Positions 27,399-37,393 of a stretch of DNA of 64,000 bases are shown here, in pieces. The notes under the pieces are model-generated. The model did not search any database and was not told the origin of the DNA. It saw only the letters and a program-made list of their open reading frames with translations. Location of the stretch: assembly GCF_015477765.1 (NCBI RefSeq), contig NZ_JADLQQ010000006.1, positions 186,001 to 250,000 on the forward strand, read 5' to 3'. Within the stretch, counting starts at the first letter, position 1. Every line of letters starts with the position of its first letter. The position numbers and the translations under genes were made by a program. This DNA is from Nocardia transvalensis (GTDB lineage Bacteria; Actinomycetota; Actinomycetes; Mycobacteriales; Mycobacteriaceae).

Positions 27399-28160
27399 TC
27401 AGCTCTGTCCGATGGCCTCGCGCTGCGCCGCCTTCAGCCGCTGGATCGCGTATTCGGTGACCGCGGCCAGCGCTCCTCGCACCTCACCCGCGTCGCGGGC
27501 GTCGATGTCCACGATCGGCACCCCGTCGCGCACCGACAGCGCCTCCCGCATCTCCGACACCGGGAATCGGGGTGCGTCGGGAAAACGATTGACCGCCACC
27601 AGAAACGGCAACCCGCGGGACTCGAGAAAGTCGACCGCGCCGAAACTGTCCGCGATGCGGCGGGTGTCCACCAGCACCACCGCCCCGATCGCGCCGCGGA
27701 TCAGGTCGTCCCACATGAACCAGAACCGGCGCTGCCCGGGCGTGCCGAACAGATACAGCGTCAGATTGCCCGGCAGGACGATGCGGCCGAAATCCATGGC
27801 AACCGTGGTGGTTTCCTTGCCCGGCGTGGCCGACAGATCGTCGATGCCGTCGGAGACGCCGGTCACCATCGCCTCGGTGCGCAGCGGCACGATCTCCGAA
27901 ACCGCGCCCACGAAAGTTGTTTTACCCACGCCGAATCCGCCGGCCACCACGATCTTGGTGGAGGCGGTCCGCCCGTCCGGACTGGCGACGAACGGATTCG
28001 GCTGGGGTGCGGCGGGATTCGGGAAGGGGGCGACGGTGGCCTGTGGGGGGACGGAATTCTGCTGCGGCATAGAGGCGTTCGGGTACGGTCCTGACGAATC
28101 GGGCAGGAGGGCGGAGTTCGGGCGTCTCGGTAATCCGGGCTCAGAGGGCTCGCAGTCCAC
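27399..28160 (-). CDS. conservon GTPase (CvnD-like small Ras-type ATP/GTP-binding protein)
   Basis: 253 residues. The Pro-rich N-terminus of about 60 residues is disordered. The G domain has P-loop GGFGVGKTT (74-82), the G3 motif FGTPGQRRFWFMW and the G4-like AVNRF. It acts with roadblock and DUF742 partners as a membrane-linked switch. GTG 28160 is chosen because GAGAGGA lies upstream and its 20-base overlap with the DUF742 gene is typical of these operons; a later ATG (MPQQNSV) is also possible. Confidence 0.85.
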   Translation of the reverse strand: MDCEPSEPGLPRRPNSALLPDSSGPYPNASMPQQNSVPPQATVAPFPNPAAPQPNPFVASPDGRTASTKIVVAGGFGVGKTTFVGAVSEIVPLRTEAMVTGVSDGIDDLSATPGKETTTVAMDFGRIVLPGNLTLYLFGTPGQRRFWFMWDDLIRGAIGAVVLVDTRRIADSFGAVDFLESRGLPFLVAVNRFPDAPRFPVSEMREALSVRDGVPIVDIDARDAGEVRGALAAVTEYAIQRLKAAQREAIGQS

Positions 28161-28515
28161 GCAGGGTCCTCTCCATCAGGTCTCGACGCTCGTCGAAGGT
28201 GGCATTCTCGCTGAGTGTGGTGTGCACCCGCATGGTGCGCGCCACGACCAGGTCACCGATCACCACCCGAACCATGCCGAGCGGGCGCTGCAGGTGGGCG
28301 GCGATCTCCGCGACCGACAGCCGCGCGGCGCCCAGACGCAGGATGTCGGTGCGGATATCGCCGATGGGCCAATCGAATTGATTGGCGTACGGCAGGGTTT
28401 CGATCACCGCCTCCAGCGGCAGATCGATCGCGGGCTCGGTCCGACCGGCGGTCAGCGCGTAGGGACGGACTCGTGTAGTTGGCCGGCCGGAGCCGGCTCC
28501 GAGGGAGCTCGACAT
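28141..28515 (-). CDS. DUF742 protein (CvnC-like)
   Basis: 124 residues with a winged-helix-like DUF742 domain: RPYALTAGRTEP near the start, then LSVAEIAAHLQRPLGMVRVVIGDL. It is a conservon component, thought to bridge kinase and GTPase. It lies eight bases after the roadblock gene and overlaps the GTPase gene by 20 bases. Confidence 0.88.
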   Translation of the reverse strand: MSSSLGAGSGRPTTRVRPYALTAGRTEPAIDLPLEAVIETLPYANQFDWPIGDIRTDILRLGAARLSVAEIAAHLQRPLGMVRVVIGDLVVARTMRVHTTLSENATFDERRDLMERTLRGLRAL

Positions 28516-28523
28516 CGCACCCG

Positions 28524-28934
28524 CTAGACCGCCGAACGGGCCGTGGCCTGCACGACCGAACCGACCCGATCGGACAGCAGCGCCATCTCGTAGCCGATGC
28601 GGCCGATGTCGTGCTGCTTGTTGGCGAGCACGGCCAGATGCGAGCCGTTGCCCACGCTCATCACCAATAAGTAGCCGCGCTGCATATCCACGATCGACTG
28701 CATCACCTTGCCGCCGTCGAACAGCTGGGCCGCGCCCGAGGACAGGCTCGCCAGGCCGGCGGTGACCGCCGCGAGCTGCTCGGCACGGTCGGAGGGCAGA
28801 TGCGGGCTGGTGGCCTGCAACAGGCCGTCGGTCGAGACCAGTACCGCATGGGACACGCCGGGAACTTCGCGGGTGAAGCGAGTGACCAGCCAGTTCAGAT
28901 TCTCGTCGGTCGTGGTCTGCTGGGTGTCGGTCAT
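28524..28934 (-). CDS. roadblock/LC7 domain protein (CvnB-like)
   Basis: 136 residues, single roadblock/LC7 domain ([31 protein letters not shown]). In conservons it binds the GTPase, possibly as its activator. Its ATG overlaps the kinase stop as ATGA. Confidence 0.9.
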   Translation of the reverse strand: MTDTQQTTTDENLNWLVTRFTREVPGVSHAVLVSTDGLLQATSPHLPSDRAEQLAAVTAGLASLSSGAAQLFDGGKVMQSIVDMQRGYLLVMSVGNGSHLAVLANKQHDIGRIGYEMALLSDRVGSVVQATARSAV

Positions 28935-31843
28935 GCTGGGCCTCCGTCGTTGTACTGAGCATCCGCGCGCCCGCTGCGGACGCCGCTCAGATGCCTGGAC
29001 AGGTTGGTACGGATCTCGTCCGGATCGGGGGCACCGGGTCGACTCGTCGTGGCGAGTCCGCCGGGCACCAGCTGGGCCCCCGGGCGGCGGATCGGCAGGC
29101 CGCCCTCCGTGCGGTGGGCGGCGGTGGGACTGCTGGCCTCGGCCGCGGCGGCCCAGCCCGCGTCGGCGGGAGAGGACCAGCCACCGGCCGGCCCGCTCGA
29201 CGACGGCTCGACCAGCCACTCCGAGACCATGCGCTGATAGATCGGGGTCGGAGACTCGCCGGAGGACGAGCCCTCGGCGTCCGATCCCTGAGATGCCGGG
29301 GCACCCGAGTTGTCCGGGCTGCCCAGCCGCGGCGGCGGGAAGTCCTTCGTTTCGGCCCAGATATCGAGGGGCCGATCGGCCGGACGCGACCGGGGCTGCC
29401 ACGCCTCGGATTCCGCGCCGGACGCCGCGTCGCCCGCGGGCTCCCACCGCTTGTCGTCCGCGGGTTCCCACCGAAGAACCCCGGGGTTGGCGGGCGCTGC
29501 GTCCGACCGGCCCCGAAAGTCCTGATTCGCGAGCGGTGCCGACGATTCCTGGTCGGAGAACCCCTGATTCGCGGATGAGGCTGCCGGATCCCGGTCGGAG
29601 AACCCGTCATCGGAGAGCGAGGCCGCGGATTCTTGGTCGGAGAAGGCGTGATCCGCAGTGGCGGCCGAGTCCTGGTCCGGGAATTGCTCGTCCTCGGGGG
29701 ACGACACCGGAGCGCGGAAGGCGAACGGCTCGTCCGTGGTTCGTGCCCCGAAAGCGAATGCGGCCTCCGGCGCGGCCGGGATTCCGGGACCGAAAACGGA
29801 GGTGTCCGGCCCCGAATCTCCGCCGGTCGTTTCGTCATCGGCGGGAGTGGTGGGCCGCCGTTGGGGCAGCCCGGCACCGGTCAGGCCGAAGGGGGACGGA
29901 TTCTGTAGATCGGACACCGCTGCCAGCGCGCGGGACACCGCGGGATCCATCGGATCCGAGAAGGCCGAGACGATCGGTTGCGGACCGGTCGCGGACTCCG
30001 GCATGGGCGAGACCAGCGAACCCGGCAGATGCACGCTCGCGGTGATGCCCGGCTGCTGGGACACGGTCGAGGCGCGGCGCAGGCTCACCGTGACGGTATG
30101 CCGCTTGGCAAGCCGGCCGACCACGAAAAGGCCCATACGGCGCGCGGTTTCGACGGTCACCTCACCACCGGAGGCCAGCCGCTCGTTGATCGCGCGCAGA
30201 TCCTCGGCCGACATGCCCAGGCCGCGGTCGGTGATCTCGATGAGATAGCCGCCGTCCACCGCGCGGGTCACCGAAACCGCCACCGGCGTATTGGGCGGTG
30301 AGTAACGCAGCGAGTTGTCGATGAGCTCGGCCAGCAGATGTTCGATGTCGACCGCGGGCTCGCCGGCGACGATGCCGTCGGGCACCGTGCCGATCTCCAC
30401 CCGCTGATAGTCCTCGACCTGCGATACCGCACTCCACAGCATGTCCGACAGCGGTGTCGGGGGCAGGTGTCCGCGGCGCAGTGCGGTACCGGCCAGCACC
30501 AGCAGGTTGTCGCCGTTGCGGCGCATGCGGGTGGCCAGGTGATCGAGCCGGAACAGGCTCTGCAACCGTTCGGAGTTCTCCTCGTCGCGTTCGAGATCCT
30601 CGATCAGGCCCAGCTGCTGCTCGACCAGCGATTGGCTGCGCCGCGACAGGGTCTCGAACATGTTGCCGATCTGCAGGCGCAACCGGGCCTGATCGGCGGC
30701 CAGATGCAGGGCCTGGCGGTGCATATCGTCGACGGCGCGGGCCAGCTGGCCGATCTCCTCGGTGGTGTGCACATCGACGGGGACGATCTCGGGGGTGGCA
30801 CCGCCCTCGCGCACGACGGCGAGCTCGGCGGGCAGATCGGTGTGCGCGACCTGCAGGGCGTCGCGACGCAACCGGCGCACCGGGACGACCAGCGACCGCG
30901 CGACGGCCAGCGCCAGGGCCAGACCCACGAGCAGGGTCACGACCACCACGGCCACATCGCGCAGCACGCTGGTACGTGCGTCGATCGATTGACCGGACAG
31001 CCCGGAGTCGATCAGCCCGGCCAGGTGATCGGTGCTGTCGCGGTAGGCGTCGGCGCTGGTCCGCATCGAATCGGCCACGCCCGCAACGGTGATCGGCTCG
31101 TCCGAGTTCTGGCTCAGCGCGGCCATCCGGATCTGCAGCGCGCCGAGCAGCACGTCGGGTTTGCGGGCCGATTCGGGCTGAATCGAGGCGTACTGGTTGA
31201 TCATGGACTGCTCGGCGCCGGTGGCGCTGAGCACCCGGGCCAGGGTGGCCGGATTGTCGATGATCTTCCCGCCGGTGATGAGCAACTGTTGCTGGGTGAA
31301 CTGCCGGCGCGCGGTGGCCAGGGCGCCCATCTGCGAGTAATAGCGCTCGATGATGGTGTCCTTGGGCGTCGGCAGGGCGGTGATCGCGGTACCGAGGTGG
31401 CTCGCGACCTCGTCGGCCTGCTGCGCGAGCGTGGTCGGCGAGCCGCCGTGCAGGTTGTTGCGCAAGGTGCGGCCGGCCGCGAGCGCCTCGGTGAGTTCGG
31501 CGACGGCCCGTGGGTCGGTCCGCGCGGACTTCATGGCCGACTGCAGCTCGATCAGGGCCTGGTCGAAGCGGGTGGAGGCCTGGTCGAGGACGGGCTGGGC
31601 GGAGCGGTTGCCGGCCGTGACGGCGAGCTGATCGGCGGCGGCGCCGAAGGCCAGGGTGGGGCGGATGATCCGGGCCTGGTCGGCGGCGGTGTCGAGCTGG
31701 GCGATCCGGCCGAGTTCGTCCTTGATACGCAGGACCGCGAAGGTCGAGGCGAGCAACACCGGCAGCAGCAAGACGATGCCGACCTTGCTGGTCACGGACA
31801 GGTTGGACAGACTCCTCTGCCATGGCCGCGGTGCAGTGCCCAT
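28931..31843 (-). CDS. nitrate/nitrite-sensor-type histidine kinase-like protein (CvnA-like)
   Basis: 970 residues. Membrane helices at about 21-38 and 296-317 flank an extracytoplasmic helical NIT-type sensor domain. HAMP follows (about 318-380), then a DHp-like region with [13 protein letters not shown] and a HATPase domain (N box [12 protein letters not shown] box DRGLGM, about 500-610). The last 330 residues are disordered and acidic with repeated FSDQES units. There is no dedicated response regulator; output is expected through the roadblock, DUF742 and GTPase genes that follow. First gene of the operon. Confidence 0.9.
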   Translation of the reverse strand: MGTAPRPWQRSLSNLSVTSKVGIVLLLPVLLASTFAVLRIKDELGRIAQLDTAADQARIIRPTLAFGAAADQLAVTAGNRSAQPVLDQASTRFDQALIELQSAMKSARTDPRAVAELTEALAAGRTLRNNLHGGSPTTLAQQADEVASHLGTAITALPTPKDTIIERYYSQMGALATARRQFTQQQLLITGGKIIDNPATLARVLSATGAEQSMINQYASIQPESARKPDVLLGALQIRMAALSQNSDEPITVAGVADSMRTSADAYRDSTDHLAGLIDSGLSGQSIDARTSVLRDVAVVVVTLLVGLALALAVARSLVVPVRRLRRDALQVAHTDLPAELAVVREGGATPEIVPVDVHTTEEIGQLARAVDDMHRQALHLAADQARLRLQIGNMFETLSRRSQSLVEQQLGLIEDLERDEENSERLQSLFRLDHLATRMRRNGDNLLVLAGTALRRGHLPPTPLSDMLWSAVSQVEDYQRVEIGTVPDGIVAGEPAVDIEHLLAELIDNSLRYSPPNTPVAVSVTRAVDGGYLIEITDRGLGMSAEDLRAINERLASGGEVTVETARRMGLFVVGRLAKRHTVTVSLRRASTVSQQPGITASVHLPGSLVSPMPESATGPQPIVSAFSDPMDPAVSRALAAVSDLQNPSPFGLTGAGLPQRRPTTPADDETTGGDSGPDTSVFGPGIPAAPEAAFAFGARTTDEPFAFRAPVSSPEDEQFPDQDSAATADHAFSDQESAASLSDDGFSDRDPAASSANQGFSDQESSAPLANQDFRGRSDAAPANPGVLRWEPADDKRWEPAGDAASGAESEAWQPRSRPADRPLDIWAETKDFPPPRLGSPDNSGAPASQGSDAEGSSSGESPTPIYQRMVSEWLVEPSSSGPAGGWSSPADAGWAAAAEASSPTAAHRTEGGLPIRRPGAQLVPGGLATTSRPGAPDPDEIRTNLSRHLSGVRSGRADAQYNDGGPA

Positions 31844-32224
31844 CCCGCTTCCGTCGCCTCCACTCCGCGCAGTTGCCCCGGGCTCCGACCGCGCTGCCCG
31901 AGGCCCCGCTCACGAGAGGCGCCGTCCCCGGTGGGTGTTCGAATTCGCACTCAGTGAACTGTCGACGTACGGGTCCAGCGGGTTGAGAACCAACTAGAGG
32001 TCTACTTTTACCGCAGGCAACATACCGTGTGAACACGTCTGCGGCAATTCGATCGTCCGTTGTGTGGTTAGCCGAAATTCGCTGTACGCAACCACTTTCG
32101 TGAAGGCGCGGGTGGCGCCCGGCGGGATTTCTCGCCAACACGCAGGTCATCCGGATGGATAGTCTGGCGTGTCGCATGTTTGCTTCTCAGTCGACTCTCA
32201 GTCGATACGGTCAGACTGGAGGCC
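31844..32224. other. divergent region between the conservon kinase and mprA
   Basis: 381 bp with no gene. It contains a nested inverted repeat (CCGCAG 32011-32016 with CTGCGG 32039-32044, enclosing CGTGTGAACACG), a CATCCGGATG palindrome at 32148-32157 and the MprA-type repeats next to mprA. Confidence 0.45.
32185..32206 (+). promoter_or_regulatory. MprA-box-like direct repeat upstream of mprA
   Basis: TCTCAGTCGA occurs twice, 11 bp apart (32185 and 32196), 19 bp before the mprA ATG. The same doubled element is found before pepD. MprA is known to bind loosely conserved tandem octamers, so autoregulation is likely. Confidence 0.7.
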
Positions 32225-32914
32225 ATGCGCATTCTGGTAGTCGATGACGACCGCGCGGTTCGAGAATCGCTGCGACGGTCGCTGACCTTCAACGGCTACT
32301 CCGTCGATCTGGCAGTGGACGGGGTCGACGCTCTCGACAAGGTGGCCGCCGCGCGGCCCGACGCCCTGGTGCTCGATGTGATGATGCCCCGGCTGGACGG
32401 CCTGGAGGTGTGCCGCCGACTTCGCAGCACCGGTGACGATCTGCCGATTCTGGTACTGACCGCGCGGGATTCGGTGTCCGAGCGGGTGGCGGGGCTGGAT
32501 GCCGGCGCCGACGACTATCTGCCCAAACCGTTCGCACTGGAGGAGCTGCTGGCGCGGCTGCGGGCGCTGCTGCGCCGCACCACGGCCGATCCGGCCGTCG
32601 ATTCCTCGGAGGCGATGCGCTTTGCCGATCTGTCGCTGGACCCCGTGACCCGGGAGGTGTCGCGCGGCGATCGGTCCATCAGCCTCACCCGCACCGAGTT
32701 CTCGCTGCTGGAAATGCTGATGGCCAATCCGCGCCGCGTGCTGACCCGCAGCCGCATCCTCGAGGAGGTCTGGGGATACGACTTCCCGACCTCCGGCAAT
32801 GCGCTGGAGGTCTACATCGGCTATCTGCGGCGCAAGACCGAGGCCGACGGTGAGCCCCGGCTGATCCATACGGTTCGCGGCGTCGGCTATGTGCTGCGCG
32901 AAACGCCTCCGTAG
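32225..32914 (+). CDS. mprA: response regulator MprA, OmpR/PhoB family
   Basis: 229 residues. The receiver domain has the acidic pocket DDD (7-9), phosphoacceptor Asp51 in VLDVMMP and the conserved Lys in YLPKPF. The C-terminal winged helix (about 130-229) ends with the usual [12 protein letters not shown]. With MprB it forms the envelope- and surfactant-stress system that in mycobacteria controls pepD and sigma factors. Corresponds to Rv0981. GGAGG sits only two bases before the ATG. Confidence 0.94.
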   Translation: MRILVVDDDRAVRESLRRSLTFNGYSVDLAVDGVDALDKVAAARPDALVLDVMMPRLDGLEVCRRLRSTGDDLPILVLTARDSVSERVAGLDAGADDYLPKPFALEELLARLRALLRRTTADPAVDSSEAMRFADLSLDPVTREVSRGDRSISLTRTEFSLLEMLMANPRRVLTRSRILEEVWGYDFPTSGNALEVYIGYLRRKTEADGEPRLIHTVRGVGYVLRETPP

Positions 32915-32928
32915 GAGCGCTGCAGACC

Positions 32929-34386
32929 GTGGGTAGAACCATTCCGCGCCAGCCCGTGATCCCCGGGATCGGGCAGCATGGCGCTGCACCCGAGATGCGC
33001 CCGCCCATGCCGCTGACCAGTTCGGTGTCGCTGCGGTGGCGGGTGACGCTGCTGGCTGCCTCGGTGGTGTTGGTGGCGGTGGCGCTCACCTCCATCGCCG
33101 CGTACGCGATGGTGGCGCGGTCGTTGTACGCGGACGTGGACAGCGATCTGCGCTCGCGGGGGCGGGCCTTGGCCAGCAGCGACATCGACACCGTGGGATT
33201 CCAGGCGCTCATCACCGTCAGCGCGCTGTACGGCAATGACATGGGGATCGCGCTCATCTATCCGGGTGCCAGTGCGCCATACCCTCCGCCGCAGCGGCTG
33301 GATCCGCCGGTCGGCGATCATGAATGGGCGGTTGCTCACCACAAGCTCGATGTCTCCCTGCGGACGGCGAACAATCAGCGGGTGCTGGCTGTCCGTATGA
33401 GATCCGGCACCACCCTGGTGATCTCACGCTCGTTGCAGCCGACCAAGGAAACACTCGATCGCTTGGCGTGGCTGCTGTTCGTCGTCGGCGGTTGTGGAGT
33501 CGTGCTCGCCGCCGCGGCCGGAGCGGGTGTGGGCCGCACCGGTTTGCGCCCCATCGGGCGACTGACGGCTGCCACCGAGCGGATCGCCCGAACCGATGAC
33601 CTCACCCCGATTCCGGTTGTCGGCGACGACGAATTGGCCCGGCTCACCGAGAGTTTCAACACCATGCTGCGGGCCCTGGCCGAATCCCGGGAAAGGCAAC
33701 GCCGTCTGGTCGCCGACGCGGGCCACGAGCTGCGCACGCCGCTGACCTCGCTGCGCACGAATATGGAACTGCTCATCGCCTCGTCTCGCCCTGGCGCCCC
33801 GTCGATTCCGGAGCAGGAGATGGCCGAGCTGCGTTCGGACGTCATGGCCCAGATCGAGGAATTGTCCAACCTGGTCGGCGATCTGGTGGACCTGGCCCGC
33901 GAGGACGCGCCCGAAACGGTCTACGAACAGGTGGACCTCGGCGAGGTGGCTGAACGCGCCCTGGAACGCGCCCGTCGTCGCCGCAGCGGCGTCCAATTCG
34001 TCGCCGAATTGCGCCCGTGGTTGGTCTACGGCCACGAGGCCGGCTTGGAACGAGCCATTCTCAATGTCCTCGACAATGCCGCGAAATGGAGTCCCGAGGG
34101 CGAACAAGTGCGTGCCACGATGCGCGAAACCGGCCCTGGTTTACTCGAATTCGCGGTGGACGATGCCGGTCCGGGTATTCCACCCGCGGAACGGGAGCTG
34201 GTATTCGAGCGCTTCTATCGCACGACCGCATCGCGTTCCATGCCGGGCTCGGGCCTGGGCCTCGCCATCGTCAAACAGGTGGTGACGAAACACGGTGGAA
34301 CGATCACCATCGACACCTCCGACCGCGGCGGCGCCCTGATTCGAATCGTGCTGCCCGGGGAAGCGGCGTCGCTTATCGAGGAGTAA
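32929..34386 (+). CDS. mprB: sensor histidine kinase MprB
   Basis: 485 residues. Two membrane helices (about 40-63 and 180-200) flank an extracytoplasmic sensor domain; a HAMP region, the H box with phosphoacceptor His266 (DAGHELRTP) and the HATPase domain (NVLDNAAKWSP, DDAGPGI, GSGLGLAIV) follow. It autophosphorylates and passes the phosphate to MprA. The gene starts 14 bp after mprA at GTG 32929; the best Shine-Dalgarno is rather far, so a downstream start is possible. Confidence 0.93.
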   Translation: MGRTIPRQPVIPGIGQHGAAPEMRPPMPLTSSVSLRWRVTLLAASVVLVAVALTSIAAYAMVARSLYADVDSDLRSRGRALASSDIDTVGFQALITVSALYGNDMGIALIYPGASAPYPPPQRLDPPVGDHEWAVAHHKLDVSLRTANNQRVLAVRMRSGTTLVISRSLQPTKETLDRLAWLLFVVGGCGVVLAAAAGAGVGRTGLRPIGRLTAATERIARTDDLTPIPVVGDDELARLTESFNTMLRALAESRERQRRLVADAGHELRTPLTSLRTNMELLIASSRPGAPSIPEQEMAELRSDVMAQIEELSNLVGDLVDLAREDAPETVYEQVDLGEVAERALERARRRRSGVQFVAELRPWLVYGHEAGLERAILNVLDNAAKWSPEGEQVRATMRETGPGLLEFAVDDAGPGIPPAERELVFERFYRTTASRSMPGSGLGLAIVKQVVTKHGGTITIDTSDRGGALIRIVLPGEAASLIEE

Positions 34387-34570
34387 AGGTTGCCGAGCGT
34401 ATCCACGCAATGAACCCTGGGCAACTGCCATTGCTCGGCGTTTCCTACCGGGCCGACCGGGCGATGTCTGTTGACATGGGGATAGGGGTACCGCTCCTGC
34501 GTCGAGTGAGTGTCCGGACCGTACGATGTGGGCAGTCTCGCGGAGATGTCTCCGGGAACTGATAGCGCCG

Positions 34571-34590
34571 TCTCAGTCCGCTCTCAGTCG
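34571..34590 (+). promoter_or_regulatory. MprA-box-like direct repeat upstream of pepD
   Basis: TCTCAGTCCG and TCTCAGTCGA, 11 bp apart (34571 and 34582), 44 bp before the pepD ATG, matching the pair upstream of mprA in sequence and spacing. Confidence 0.7.
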
Positions 34591-34633
34591 AGGTCACCAC
34601 ACTTGGCGACAGACTCGAGGAGAAACGAGGGAA

Positions 34634-36097
34634 ATGAGCGAGGAATCGAAGGACAGGCGGGACGAGCTGGAGGCCGCGCAGACGGGCTCGGTTCCGCAGC
34701 CCGAGGCGACCGGCCACCAGCCGACCGAGCAGCTTCCGTCGGCTCCGTCCCCGGAACAGCAGACGTCCGAACAGCAGGGTCCGTACGGTCACACCGCGCC
34801 GACCGAGGCGGTCACGGCGCAGCATGCGGCCTACTCTCCATACGATCAGGCGGTTCACCAGACGACCCCGATGCCGCCGTACCAGCAGCACCCCTACGGT
34901 GCGCCGGGGCAGCCCGGGTACGGGGCGCCCGGCCAGCAGCCGGGTGGTCCGATGCCGGGCTATGCGGAGCAGCCACCTCGCCGCCGCGGCGCGGCCGGGC
35001 TGATCGCTGGAGCCATCGTGCTCGCCTTGATCAGTGGCGGCATCGGCGGTGCGGTCGGTGCACTGGTCAGCCACCGCGACAACAACTCCCCGCCGGTCAG
35101 CAATGCGTTGAATGCGCCGCCGCCCAAGGCCGCTCCCGCTTCCAACGCTCCGGCGGGCACCGTTCCGGCGGTGGCGCAGAAGGTCCTGCCCAGCGTGGTG
35201 ATGATCAAGGTGGCGGGTGCTCGCGCCGAGGGTGAGGGTTCGGGCGTGATCCTGTCCTCGGACGGCCTCATCCTGACCAATAATCACGTCGCCAGCGGTG
35301 CCGGGCCGCACGCCAAGATGGAGGTGCAGTTCAGCGATGGCAGCATCGCCCCGGCCTCGGTCGTGGGCACCGACCCGGTCTCGGATCTGGCCGTCATCAA
35401 GGCCGCGAACAAGACCGGTCTGACCCCGATCGAGCTCGGCACCTCGGCGAATCTGCAAGTGGGACAAACGGTTGTCGCCATCGGTTCACCACTCGGTTTG
35501 GCCGGCACGGTGACCACCGGCATCGTCTCGGCGCTCAATCGACCGGTGTCGACCAGCGGCGAGCCGGGACAGTCGCAGACACCGGTGATTTCGGCGATTC
35601 AGACCGATGCTCCGATCAACCCGGGCAACTCCGGTGGCCCGCTGGTGGATATGGACGGCAAGTTGGTCGGCATCAACACTGCGATCGCGACGCTGGGTGG
35701 TTCCCCCGAGATGACCGGTCAGCAGAGCGGATCGATCGGCCTGGGCTTCGCGATCCCTGTCGATCAGGCTCGTCGCGTTGCCGACCAGCTGACGAAGACC
35801 GGGCACGCCACTTACGCACAGATCGGCATCACGGTGAACATGCTCGACCCCACCACCGGTGGGCGGGTGCGCGACGTCACCCCTGACGGTCCCGCCGCCA
35901 AGGCGGGTATCCCGGCCGGCGCGATCGTGACCAAGGTCAACGATCAGATCATCGATTCCGGCATGGGTCTGATCGCCGCCGTTCGCTCGCATCAGCCCGG
36001 CGACAAGGTGAAGATCACCTACACCGATCCCGATGGTCAGAATCCGAAGACCGTCGAGGTGACACTCGACGCCGCACCCGCGGAGGCTCCGCGATGA
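34634..36097 (+). CDS. pepD: HtrA-like serine protease PepD
   Basis: 487 residues. A disordered Pro/Gln/Tyr-rich cytosolic N-terminus (1-115) is followed by one membrane helix (about 119-145), an extracytoplasmic trypsin-like domain with catalytic triad His218 (TNNHV), Asp251 (SDLAV) and Ser333 (GNSGG), and a PDZ domain (about 395-480). It degrades or refolds damaged envelope proteins and feeds back on MprAB/SigE signalling in mycobacteria (Rv0983). ATG 34634 follows a GAGG. Confidence 0.94.
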   Translation: MSEESKDRRDELEAAQTGSVPQPEATGHQPTEQLPSAPSPEQQTSEQQGPYGHTAPTEAVTAQHAAYSPYDQAVHQTTPMPPYQQHPYGAPGQPGYGAPGQQPGGPMPGYAEQPPRRRGAAGLIAGAIVLALISGGIGGAVGALVSHRDNNSPPVSNALNAPPPKAAPASNAPAGTVPAVAQKVLPSVVMIKVAGARAEGEGSGVILSSDGLILTNNHVASGAGPHAKMEVQFSDGSIAPASVVGTDPVSDLAVIKAANKTGLTPIELGTSANLQVGQTVVAIGSPLGLAGTVTTGIVSALNRPVSTSGEPGQSQTPVISAIQTDAPINPGNSGGPLVDMDGKLVGINTAIATLGGSPEMTGQQSGSIGLGFAIPVDQARRVADQLTKTGHATYAQIGITVNMLDPTTGGRVRDVTPDGPAAKAGIPAGAIVTKVNDQIIDSGMGLIAAVRSHQPGDKVKITYTDPDGQNPKTVEVTLDAAPAEAPR

Positions 36098-36681
36098 TCC
36101 GTCGCGCGCGCACGCTGACCCTGCTGCCCGAATCCGATACCGGGGGACGGGAACTGTTGTCGGCCACGGACGCTACGGTGAGCAGCATGGAAATCGATGC
36201 CGCTGTGGCGGGCCGTGCACTTGTCGTGGTCGTCGACGACCGAACCGCCCATGGCGGGGTGGACTCGCTCGGTCCGCTGGTGACCGAGCTGCTGACCGAG
36301 GCCGGGTTCCTGGTGGATGCCACGGTGTCGGTGTCCAACGACGAGGTGGAGATCCGCAATGCCCTGAACACCGCCGTGATCGGTGGCGTCGATCTCGTGA
36401 TCTCGGTCGGCGGCACCGGTATGTCCCCGCGCGATGTCACGCCGGAGGCCACCGCCGAGGTGCTGGATCGGGAGCTGCCCGGGATCAGCGAGGCGCTGCG
36501 GTCCTCCGGCCTGGCCGCCGGATCGCTGGATGCCGGGCTGTCCCGCGGCCTGGCCGGCGTCTCCGGAAGCACCCTGGTGGTCAACCTGCCCGGCACCCGC
36601 GCCGCCGTCCGCGACGGCATGGCCACGCTGGGCCCGCTGGCCAGTCGCGTGATCGATGAACTGTCGGGATTGGCGGAGTAA
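36094..36681 (+). CDS. moaB2: MogA/MoaB-family molybdopterin biosynthesis protein
   Basis: 195 residues. A MoCF-type domain starts at about residue 40, with the signature SVGGTGMSPRDVTPEA; it should act in molybdopterin adenylylation. It corresponds to Rv0984. ATG 36094 overlaps the pepD stop as ATGA and has GGAGG at seven bases; an internal ATG at 36187 (MEIDAAVAG) would give a length closer to some homologues. Confidence 0.9.
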   Translation: MIRRARTLTLLPESDTGGRELLSATDATVSSMEIDAAVAGRALVVVVDDRTAHGGVDSLGPLVTELLTEAGFLVDATVSVSNDEVEIRNALNTAVIGGVDLVISVGGTGMSPRDVTPEATAEVLDRELPGISEALRSSGLAAGSLDAGLSRGLAGVSGSTLVVNLPGTRAAVRDGMATLGPLASRVIDELSGLAE

Positions 36682-37016
36682 TCGACACGCCACGAGACGA
36701 GGGCAAGAACTCTCGTCCCGAGAAGGAGAAGGCTCGTCCCGAGAACGAGCCGAAGCCCCCTCGCTCCGACGCCGAGCCGCAGCCCCCTCGCCCCGAGGCC
36801 GCGTCGCAGACCCCTCGCCCCGAGAAGGCGTCGCAGACCCCTCGCCCCCGCGGGGCGAGGGGTTCCTCGCGTTCGGCCGCCGACGCGGCGCGGCTGGCTC
36901 GCATCTTCGGTGAGACCCTGCCGCAAACAACCAGTGACGAGCGCTCGAACGACGGCGAACGGCCGGGCTCGCCGGACGACTGGTTGCGCTCACAGGTCCC
37001 CCCTCATCACGGCTGA
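36681..37016 (+). CDS. conserved hypothetical small protein without a usual start codon
   Basis: The frame from about 36669 to TGA 37014-37016 looks coding: strong G/C bias at third positions, a charged Pro/Glu/Arg-rich N-terminal half, and a compact C-terminus (AADAARLARIFGETLP, then DDWLRSQVPPHHG) of a kind I recall after moaB2-type genes in related genera. No ATG, GTG or TTG exists in frame before the conserved part. Candidate starts are ATC 36681 (GGCGGAG just upstream) or ATT 36669. The frame is -1 relative to moaB2 and begins at its stop, so a frameshifted fusion is the alternative. Start uncertain. Confidence 0.55.
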   Translation: MDTPRDEGKNSRPEKEKARPENEPKPPRSDAEPQPPRPEAASQTPRPEKASQTPRPRGARGSSRSAADAARLARIFGETLPQTTSDERSNDGERPGSPDDWLRSQVPPHHG

Positions 37017-37110
37017 GCGCGCGGTCACGATTGCGCCACGGACACCCCCGGCCATGTTTCGGAGTGCTCACAGCATTTATGCGCTCTCCGTAATATGAGC
37101 GAGATTGGGG

Positions 37111-37126
37111 TGTGATTCAGATCACA
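37111..37126. promoter_or_regulatory. perfect CRP/GlxR-type binding site upstream of the porin genes
   Basis: TGTGATTCAGATCACA fits TGTGA-N6-TCACA exactly, about 270 bp before the first porin ATG. The 377-bp gap (37017-37393) holds no gene; the distance implies a long leader or a site upstream of the promoter. Confidence 0.7.
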
Positions 37127-37393
37127 CTGCCTTTACGGACGCTTACGTTGTCATGTAGTTGCCGAGGCGTTTAATGTTCGCCCTTGGGCTGCTCCACCTG
37201 CGGTTCTCGAAGGCTCGGGGATGGCGCCTCGCGTCGACCTCACCGGAACAGGGCCCGGTTCCGTCAGTTTGGCGAGAAATAGGTTGTCGGTTACAAGACG
37301 GCAACAAAGTATCGACAAACTGAGCTGGGCCTGAAAGGACCGCTTACAGCCTCGATGGTCGAGGCTGACCGTAAGAACCTGATGAGGGGAAGT

